A stretch of 64,000 nucleotides of DNA from Aaosphaeria pasadenensis (taxonomy: Eukaryota > Ascomycota > Dothideomycetes > Pleosporales), in NCBI GenBank assembly GCA_022813625.1, contig JAKLMB010000004.1, forward strand, positions 186,001 through 250,000. The letters are read 5' to 3'. The notes under the pieces were generated by a model. That model saw nothing but the letters and a program-made list of their open reading frames with translations. It was not told the origin of the DNA and made no database searches. The position numbers and the translations under genes were made by a program. The first letter of the stretch is position 1. Every line of letters starts with the position of its first letter. Positions 56,668-64,000 of the stretch are shown in pieces.

Positions 56668-57224
56668 GCTTCAAACTTGTAAATAGTGTCAACTCTTCAT
56701 AAAAATAGCACGAAAATGTATGTGTAAGCTCACGAGCAATGATGAAATTGTCGGCACCTATTTAGGCGCCCAATTTTGAAGCACTCTTTTCACCATATCT
56801 TCCTGTGACCCATGTCCATATTTGGTTATTCGACATGAACGTGCCGAAGCTGCTAGTCCTACAACAAACCCTTTTTTGCAAAATCTTAGACCCAAGACGT
56901 TTCTATTAGTCGAACATGATAGTCAATGCAAAACATGAGTTTCTATTGCGCCGACCGGGGTAGTTGATTCATATCCATATCTTGATCTGCAGCCCACGTG
57001 ACTACGTGAGAGATCGGAGGCCGGCCATGAAACCCCCGACCCGCCAACACCAATGATTAATGTTTTGGTGTTGGTAAACACACCCATACACCTGAAAACA
57101 CATCGAACAACCGCACATTCTAGCAACTGCATACTTTTGGTTATTGCCACTCTCCCACGTAGTCATACAAAACAGTTTGCCTAGCTCCCATCTTATCCCA
57201 AAAAAAATACGCGACGAACATATT
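56668..57224. other. Intergenic region
   Basis: 3' end of the secreted protein and leader of the AT-hook gene. No other feature. Confidence 0.45.
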
Positions 57225-60044
57225 ATGCCCCTCGTTGGCACTACGGATGACATCAACACTAGTATACCATGGACAACAAGCCGCTGCCACCGCCTGCTCC
57301 GCCCGATTGCCTCCCGAATAATTACATTGCGTAAGGAGAACGATGCACACAAGAGAGTCTCTGCGATTAATGAGGCACGCACTGGTTCCTCCAGCTTTTC
57401 TCTCCCAAAGCGTGATTCTCCAGTCGAGGTCGAGGCTAACCATGCCGTGCGGTCAGGAACCTCGAGAAAGCCGCGCGGCTTCGACAAGGTGAATGACCCC
57501 GATTGGGTGCCAGGTGCAAAGATTCATGCGACAGTAGCGAAGAGGACATATGGAGGACGGCCAAAAAGGTCGGCTATTGTGAAGCCTCAGGAGAAGGAGG
57601 ATAGAAAACCTGCAAAACCAGGAGAGATCGCGTTCACCCCTCTCATCCAGCGTACCGCTCGAAATTTAGAGACCCCTCGCACACATGGATCACCATCGAG
57701 GGGACGGGGAGGATCTCTCATCGCGAAAGTGGAGCAGATCAAGGCAATGAAGAGCCAGATGCGGCCAGAGATCGGAAAGTTAGTTGAGGGCTTGCTAGAC
57801 GCGTATGCAAAACTTCTTCAGGCAACTCGAAACCAAGAACCAAAGAGACGAGCAGGCGTGAGATCACTCTTCGAAGTCTGTCTGCAAAAATTGCCGTCGT
57901 ACATCGAGCTGGAAGAATATTTTACCAGACTTGACAAAGAGGAAGCCGAGGACGGCGAAGACATCGATGTATGCAATGAGATATACGAGCATCTGGAGGA
58001 ACAATTTGGGACGCGTTCAGGTTATGGTTGGCAACACTTTCGACAGGTAGTGCGATCTCATGGCACTTCTTTGATATGCGACGCATTCTCGGAAGGCATT
58101 CTAGGTCTTGAAGCGGCCCACGCCATCATCGACCTTTGTATGAAAGCAACAGCATGGGACGAGACAGAGAAGTTCTTGTGGACCTTCACGGCCCTCCTAA
58201 GACCTTTATCGCCCCCGAACAGTTTTCAAGCGGAGTTGTTCAGCATTGACACGTCTGTTTTCATGTACCTTGCGAAGACATTCGTTGAGCGGACTGGCCG
58301 ACATGGATTGTTGTACGACTTACTCGAGCACATGATATCTCAAGAACTTCTTCCGCTAGAGTGGCTTGCAACAGAGGGTATGCGCTCAGTCTGGAATTCG
58401 CTAGTACGCGTCCTGGCCGATGACGATGCCCGAACATCTGGACATGCGCTCCGATTTCTTGAGACAACCATGTGTACTGGAATGGGACTTCCAGATGAAA
58501 GCATATTTACATCCGACGAGGTTGATGTCGTGAACAAGCAGATCATACCATCCTCACGGAAGACGCTTCGGGAGGCCCTCGATACCACTTTCTCCAGCTT
58601 ACTCACTGTGCTGACCAGTATAGCCCTAGTATCATACAACCAGGTGAACAGCTACGGCCATGTGACGAGAGAGCGAGCATCTTGGGTATTGGACTCGATA
58701 CTCATTGGCCTCCTCAAGCGGAGTGATGTTCGTAGCGACTTAGAGTTGCTTGATGCTGCAACAGAGAACATGCAAACATTCGCACAGCGGGCTATGTGGA
58801 TCTGTTTTTCTTCTCTTTTGGTACACCTCAATGGCGATGCGCCTCGGCCTGGCCTCCTTTCTATGGATGTACAACTTTTGCTACGATCTATGAAATGGGT
58901 ATTCTATCAATATTCTTGTCATCCAATTGATATTGTACCTATACTAGCAACATTTCCTCAACTTCTATCGTCAACGGCACGATGTACCGGAAAAGCCTGG
59001 CAGGACGATGGGTTTGATCAGCTACAACGGCTGATAGATCATCTCCTGTCGCTTCGGGAAGGTCAATTGCCGCATCCACTCTGGAATTTCAAGCGATTGG
59101 CCTTGGAGTCTTGCCTGGAGTTTGCGCACACACCCGAGCATCTAGCTTATGTTCGGCAGGTAGAAGCGTCGATGAAGTCGGAAGGTCGTGTTGTACTATA
59201 CCATTCGCCACAAAAGAATGGTTCACCTACAGCACCAAGTGGGGGATTTCGATGGGAGGAGGGAATTGGAGAATGGGTTGCATGCACGCCATTTGCCAAA
59301 CAAGTCATGAAACGTATTCCGAGGAGTTCGATTCGACCGCTAGAGCTTCTTCCCACGCCTGTTCCATCTGAATCATCTCAGACCACATTAGTCGATAAAG
59401 ACTCTCCTCTCAAGCAAATGTCCAATGTCTCGTGGGACGAAGACATAACTTTGCACACGGACATTGAACCACACTCGTCCCCAGTTGCTCGGTTGAATCC
59501 TTTCGCTTCGAGAAAACGACGTTCAGGGTCGCCGATGGTCGTCATTCCAGTAATGAAGCGGGCCAAACTCACTTCGGACTCGATCCACGGACACTACTCG
59601 AGTGAGTATGTATATTATGCGGAACTTCCCACACCATCTGTCAATCACGAGTCTTTGGGACGTGTACAACACCCAGGTCCTCGCAGATCCTCTCGGACCA
59701 AATCGCGCAGAGACGCAACGGCCAATGGCCTCGGACAAAGGAACCTGAGAGTGTCTTTAAGATCATCCATGCGCAACACCTTTGCCAAACAATATCTCGA
59801 TGCCAAGCTCAGCAGTAGCGAGGTAGACTCGGAGTCAGAACACGAGGATATGGAGAAGAAGAAAAATGCGGGACCCGTGGACGAACAAGATGAACTTGGA
59901 CGGACGCTTACTGTCAAGCAATCCAATTCCAGGGCGAAGCGCGGGCGAGGTCGACCGAAAAAGATTTCAAGCACGAACTGGTTAATGGCGAGCACAGTAG
60001 TCGATGAGGTTGGAGAGAGTGACGACGAGTTGAGCTTTCACTAA
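57225..60044 (+). CDS. Large hypothetical protein with an AT-hook, probably nuclear
   Basis: An intronless 939-residue protein starting at the first ATG, 57225. Residues ~80-170 are basic and include PDWVPGAKI and GGRPKRSAI. The middle (residues ~180-700) is a long helical region without motifs I know (VEQIKAMKSQMRPEIGKLVE, VRSLFEVCLQKLPSYIELEE, DTTFSSLLTVLTSIALVSYN). The last 200 residues are acidic and basic patches with disordered linkers. Near the C-terminus KRGRGRPKK is a strong AT-hook, which binds the minor groove of AT-rich DNA. Two bipartite basic stretches could be nuclear signals. I do not recognise the family and assign no function. The frame is well used throughout, so the gene itself is certain. 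Confidence 0.85.
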   Translation: MPLVGTTDDINTSIPWTTSRCHRLLRPIASRIITLRKENDAHKRVSAINEARTGSSSFSLPKRDSPVEVEANHAVRSGTSRKPRGFDKVNDPDWVPGAKIHATVAKRTYGGRPKRSAIVKPQEKEDRKPAKPGEIAFTPLIQRTARNLETPRTHGSPSRGRGGSLIAKVEQIKAMKSQMRPEIGKLVEGLLDAYAKLLQATRNQEPKRRAGVRSLFEVCLQKLPSYIELEEYFTRLDKEEAEDGEDIDVCNEIYEHLEEQFGTRSGYGWQHFRQVVRSHGTSLICDAFSEGILGLEAAHAIIDLCMKATAWDETEKFLWTFTALLRPLSPPNSFQAELFSIDTSVFMYLAKTFVERTGRHGLLYDLLEHMISQELLPLEWLATEGMRSVWNSLVRVLADDDARTSGHALRFLETTMCTGMGLPDESIFTSDEVDVVNKQIIPSSRKTLREALDTTFSSLLTVLTSIALVSYNQVNSYGHVTRERASWVLDSILIGLLKRSDVRSDLELLDAATENMQTFAQRAMWICFSSLLVHLNGDAPRPGLLSMDVQLLLRSMKWVFYQYSCHPIDIVPILATFPQLLSSTARCTGKAWQDDGFDQLQRLIDHLLSLREGQLPHPLWNFKRLALESCLEFAHTPEHLAYVRQVEASMKSEGRVVLYHSPQKNGSPTAPSGGFRWEEGIGEWVACTPFAKQVMKRIPRSSIRPLELLPTPVPSESSQTTLVDKDSPLKQMSNVSWDEDITLHTDIEPHSSPVARLNPFASRKRRSGSPMVVIPVMKRAKLTSDSIHGHYSSEYVYYAELPTPSVNHESLGRVQHPGPRRSSRTKSRRDATANGLGQRNLRVSLRSSMRNTFAKQYLDAKLSSSEVDSESEHEDMEKKKNAGPVDEQDELGRTLTVKQSNSRAKRGRGRPKKISSTNWLMASTVVDEVGESDDELSFH

Positions 60045-61718
60045 CGATGTTTTCTGGTTTTAACGACTTATGGCCTATTGTGAGTTTCTTGAGGACATGC
60101 ATTCTTCATTATTGGTATCATGAGCACATACCTACCTACCTATTAGTGGTACCGTGAGCACATAGCTATTCTTGCTATTATGGGCACATATATTCCTGTT
60201 GGATTCATTTTCCTTTCTCTTCTTTTCTTACCTTATTATCGATACCCCCTTTACTCTTATATATATGATGGTACCTAACAAAAAATGGAAAATACCTCCT
60301 TGGGTAGGAGCGAAATACGACGTTCGCTGAATGATCAAAGCAATGTGATTATTGTCCATCCGAGATAAGAATTTGAAAGGTAGGTGATGTTTACATCGCT
60401 CTAATAGGCTCATTCATATTTGATTGGAAGATTCCATCGCCAGGCTGTAGGACATGGATCCCATTGATTGATACTGTCCTATTTACCGTGCACACTGTAA
60501 CTATGTGCTATATCATTTACCATACGCACTCCTGATTACCTCTGTAGCTCCATTTAAGATCCACCCAATGTCAACCGCTCTGATGCCAACAATCGTGTGG
60601 TACTTTAACATCAATTGGACCCAGTCAGGCGAGAGCATACTTTGGTACCACACCAGAAACCCAGAATCTGCATCTTCGCAGAAATCTCATCACGACTCTG
60701 TGTAAACTCCTAGATTGTGAGTACAATATTCCTCCGAACTCAGCAAGCAATTGATTATGATCAATTTCCCTCAATCCACAAGGCCATCACGATAGCATGA
60801 GTAGAGAAGAAAAGCTTCAGCAAAGAACTCATAACCGGCAGGAATGGTAGTCGTAACTGCGCAACTCAATAACATAAAACCCCACAACCACTAAAAACCC
60901 GGAACCACCTCCCTCTTCTATACAAACAAACCACCAAACCCCATCAACCACAACCAGAGAGAGAAAAGTCCCCGAAAGTCTCGACGCCTTAACGCCAACG
61001 CCAACCAACGCCAGCACCGTCACGAGCTAAAAGCCCCCCTCCCCACCATTGGAAAGTCAGACTGGTTCGGTACGACATCCGACGGCCCATCCGACGGCCT
61101 CCGGCGCGGAGCGGGGAGTCTGGTTTGTTAACCTCGAATACTGCACCCTTTTCTTGTTGACTATTTTGTCTTTTGCAGATCATGGCCAGGTACCTGAGCG
61201 TTGAATACGAAGGGAAAATATGGGGAACAATCGATATTCTGTCACCAGCCATTGATAGATATTGCAATACGTCGTGGCATCTTCATATCTTCCTCATTCC
61301 TGACCTTCTCCCTATAATACTACTAGCCTTCGATGAAGCAGGAGATAGATGATGATGAAGATGATGATGAAAAAGAAGACCAGTACATAATGGTGGTGAC
61401 TCCATGACGCAAACCAACCAAACATTAATTGGTAGCGCCACCTCCTCCGGCTACTTTCTCTCTCCATCTTGCTTTAATTCTCTCTGTCTCTCTGCCTCTC
61501 TGCATCTGTTTCTATCTTCCCGTTCACGTGTCTAAAGTTCCCGCTCGAAACTTGGTTCTTTCTTCCTCGTGCCATGACGACTCTCCATCTTTCCACCTCA
61601 TCTGAATCCATCACATCCCCATCACATTCCACATTACACTCTCTCTGAAACGAGAGACGTCGGCTAGTGAATTAGATTGGCCGACCTCGATGTCACCTAG
61701 CAATCGCTCGCATTGAGC
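60045..61718. other. Intergenic region
   Basis: 1.67 kb. An imperfect repeat with a GAGCACATA core lies at 60115-60195. The last 350 bp are CT-rich (CTCTCTCTGT near 61480-61500) and are the probable leader of the next gene. No gene is supported. Confidence 0.5.
60115..60195. repeat. Imperfect tandem repeat with GAGCACATA core
   Basis: About three units of ~34 bp contain ATGAGCACATA, GTGAGCACATA and ATGGGCACATA, separated by CTACC/CTATT-rich sequence. The copies are diverged. Confidence 0.55.
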
Positions 61719-63820
61719 ATGGAGCGTCGCCGCACAACCGCCACCGGAACCAGCACTACCACTACCACTACCACCACGACCGCTCGGCGCCAAAAGCCGC
61801 AAACGCGCTCGCACCACCGAAAAGTGCGCACCGGATGCGACCAGTGCAAGAAGAGCAGGGTCAAGTGCGATGAAGAGGAGCCGCGGTGCCAGCTGTGCGT
61901 GAGGAGGGAGCTGGAGTGCAGTAGGAACAAAGTGCCGCGGACGTGGCTGTTCGAGAGGGGACCGTCGGCGTCGACATCATCGTCATCGTCGAGGGTTAAA
62001 GATGGGGGCCGTGGGGCTGGCGTTGTTGCGCCGCATGTAGGACTTGTTCATCGGGTTGTTAAGACTGAGCCTGGAGTGGAGAAGAGCTTGCAGATGATTG
62101 AGCAGGCACCACCGGTGACGATGATGAAGGCGTCATTGTTGTCAAGTGAAAGTAGTATCGTGAGTGACGAAGAGAAGGAGGTGGAAACGGTGGAGGATGA
62201 GCATGGGAACGGGCCGGTGGTGGGAAGTCATTGTTCGGATGTTTACAATATGTTGACTGTCAACTCGTTGGCACCGGAGTCATCGTATCCATCCGTGAGG
62301 TACCTGAAGAGCGTTTATAAGTACGATGCGTCGCGCATTGCTAATATCTTCTCATTTAGTAAGTTACCTCCAATCTCCCCACCTCCCCTTCGAATGGAAC
62401 CTTGAGCTTCACGTGAGCTTCACATGCTTTATATGCAAGAGGCTCCACGACGATTGGAAATCTCCTACTGATGTGTCGACCTTGTTCGTCATGAGTAGCA
62501 TTTCTTGTGTACGGACCCAATTTTGTCTGGCGCCTACACACCGATCACAAGGAACTCAACGACTTCACGCCACGCTTCGTGCACTACTGCCTCTGGGAGC
62601 CCGCACTCCTCGAGTCCATCTTCTCTGCCGCCGAAATGCAGATGTCGACGATATCAGACGACTCGGAGAACCCGACGCAGAACGCATTGCAGCACCACTG
62701 TCTCGCGCTCCGGCTCTTGCAAAACCGCGTATCGTCACCGGCCGCCGCGCACGACGACTCGCTGTTCTGGGCCATAATCGCCACGCTCGTCTTCAGCCAG
62801 GAGCAGGAGGACTGGGTGGGGTTCGATGCGAATTGGAAGGGACTGAAGCTTCTGGTCGATTTGAGAGGTGGGAGGGAGGTCTTGAACAGATCGTGTTCGA
62901 GGCAAAGGAAGTTCTTCGATTGGGCCGAGTCATTGCAGAGGTCGACAACGTCTCGCGCTTCGACTGAGTCGCCGTCGAATACGTCTGAGATGGCGTCTTC
63001 GCATTTCCTACTACAAGACTGTGGTAGTACCATGCCTCCACGAAATCTCGACGGTCCGTATCCGCGAATGACACTTGAAGAATACATGTCGTCGCCCTTT
63101 ATCCCGCCTGGTTTCCGTAAAGCAACGATTGCCAGCGAGAGCACATACCCGCTGCCCCATATTCGCTGCCTAACCCTCCACCTGGTCCTTCGCACAACGC
63201 GCTGGTACCAAGGTTACCAGCCCGGCGAATGCGACGAACTCGCCGGAGAAACCATGCACGATCTCCGTGTCCGCCTCGCCCAGGACCTACACTTCGCGAT
63301 GACAACGCTCGGGCTCCGGGTCACGGAAAGGCTGGTGTGTTTGGGGTTATTTGTGCTAGTGATTTCGCTTCCGCCGTCGTATCTCGCGGAAGATTTCCCG
63401 ATCACGCTGGCGGATGTGATCAGGCCTTTTGAAGACATGGGATTTGGCCCATCGCCTTCCTCGTCCTCGTCCTCTCCCTCTCCCTCTTCATTTTCATCTA
63501 CCCCTGGCTCTTCTGCTGTCGGTGGTGATGATGACGAAGAGCAGAATCGGGAGATGAGGGATGGAGTGGTGAGCACGCCGCTCTTCTTGTGGATTGCGCT
63601 GGTTGTGGCGTCGGTCAACGTATGTTTTGGGCTGCGGCCTCGTTCGCGATGGTTCCTTCTAGATGCTTATATGAGGAGAAGAATGGGGGAGGAGAAGTTG
63701 CAATGGGGGGATGTGAAAGGGGAGGTAGATGGGTTTCTGTGTCCGGGTTTCTTGGTCGAACAATGGGGGAAGTGTTGGATGATTGCGCAGAAGAGGGTTG
63801 CTGGTCGGAGAAGGAGATGA
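61719..63820 (+). CDS. Zn2Cys6 transcription factor
   Basis: Exons 61719-62358 and 62499-63820 give 653 residues. A poly-Thr tract precedes the zinc cluster, with Cys 40, 43, 50, 57, 60 and 67 and the basic segment KKSRVK between the second and third, the standard binuclear DNA-binding domain. The middle is Ser/Thr- and Glu-rich. The C-terminal part, after the intron, reads as the fungal-specific regulatory region (YGPNFVWRLHTDHKELND, WEPALLESIFSAAEMQM, DSLFWAIIATLVFSQEQ, LRLAQD-like, VSTPLFLWIALVVASVNVCFG). The 140-bp intron has GTAAGT and GAGTAG ends and restores FSFTFLVYGPN. The product is a nuclear regulator; its targets are unknown. The gene lies 0.2 kb from the window end. Confidence 0.93.
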
Positions 63821-64000
63821 TGCTTTGGAGGAAATCCGTCGACGTGATTATGGGGGTCCTCTGAATCATTGGTGTGTTGATTCCTTCTCCATTTTCTGAA
63901 GATAGATGGTGGCTGTTGAGTTAAAGTCTTTCCGTATTCGGACATGATATGATTGATATGTATCATTTGGCGATCAAAATTCCATAAAATTATTTCTGAT

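Noticed and set aside
1..64000. Transposons, retroelements, CRISPR or viral genes
   Set aside because: I saw no reverse transcriptase, transposase, long terminal repeats, regular direct repeat arrays or capsid/polymerase-like frames.

Overview
The window is nuclear DNA of a filamentous ascomycete (Pezizomycotina; I cannot fix the class). The evidence is many short GT-AG introns (43-134 bp, often with a CTAAC-type branch site), pyrimidine-rich promoters, microsatellites between genes, and protein families typical of moulds: Zn2Cys6 regulators, a subtilase, a DFG10-type polyprenol reductase, a Hos4-type ankyrin protein and a fungal NBR1. I support 26 protein genes, 16 of which I model with introns by frame-consistent splice sites, plus one tRNA gene. 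There are no transposons, CRISPR arrays, bacterial operons or viral genes that I can see.

Left part (1-25 kb): the C-terminal part of a secreted subtilase (cut by the window edge), a small secreted protein, phosphoserine phosphatase, a short-chain dehydrogenase, a large GT1 sterol-glucosyltransferase-like protein with a VPS13-like tail, a small doubtful ORF, a basic RS-rich protein with a GC-AG intron, an F-box/ankyrin protein, an SMP-repeat protein with a frameshift in a C7 tract, a norsolorinic-acid-reductase-like aldo/keto reductase, a Q/P-rich AIM24 protein, and a head-to-head pair of eIF2-beta and a Mim2-like mitochondrial import protein.

Middle (25-42 kb): the most unusual object of the window, a tRNA-Lys(CUU) gene at 26130-26256. 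Its T-loop is interrupted between nucleotides 54 and 55 by a 54-bp insert with perfect spliceosomal signals (GTAAGT, TACTAAC, TAG). Removing the insert restores the T-arm and the Pol III B box exactly. It is followed by an AKR6-type aldo/keto reductase, a Nop13-like RNA-binding protein, the autophagy receptor NBR1, DFG10 and a Hos4-like ankyrin protein.

Right part (42-64 kb): an FAD amine-oxidase-like enzyme (amadoriase family) head-to-head with an UNC93-type transporter and followed by a Zn2Cys6 regulator, which looks like a small catabolic cluster. Then come a Par14-type parvulin, Ku80, a secreted LVIVD/choice-of-anchor-B protein, an unrecognised 939-residue nuclear-looking protein with an AT-hook, and a second Zn2Cys6 regulator.

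Most genes are housekeeping or loosely linked. Functional grouping is only suggested for the FAD oxidase/transporter/regulator trio. Intergenic DNA is marked by dispersed TACGGAGTA and TACCTAGGTA motifs and simple repeats.
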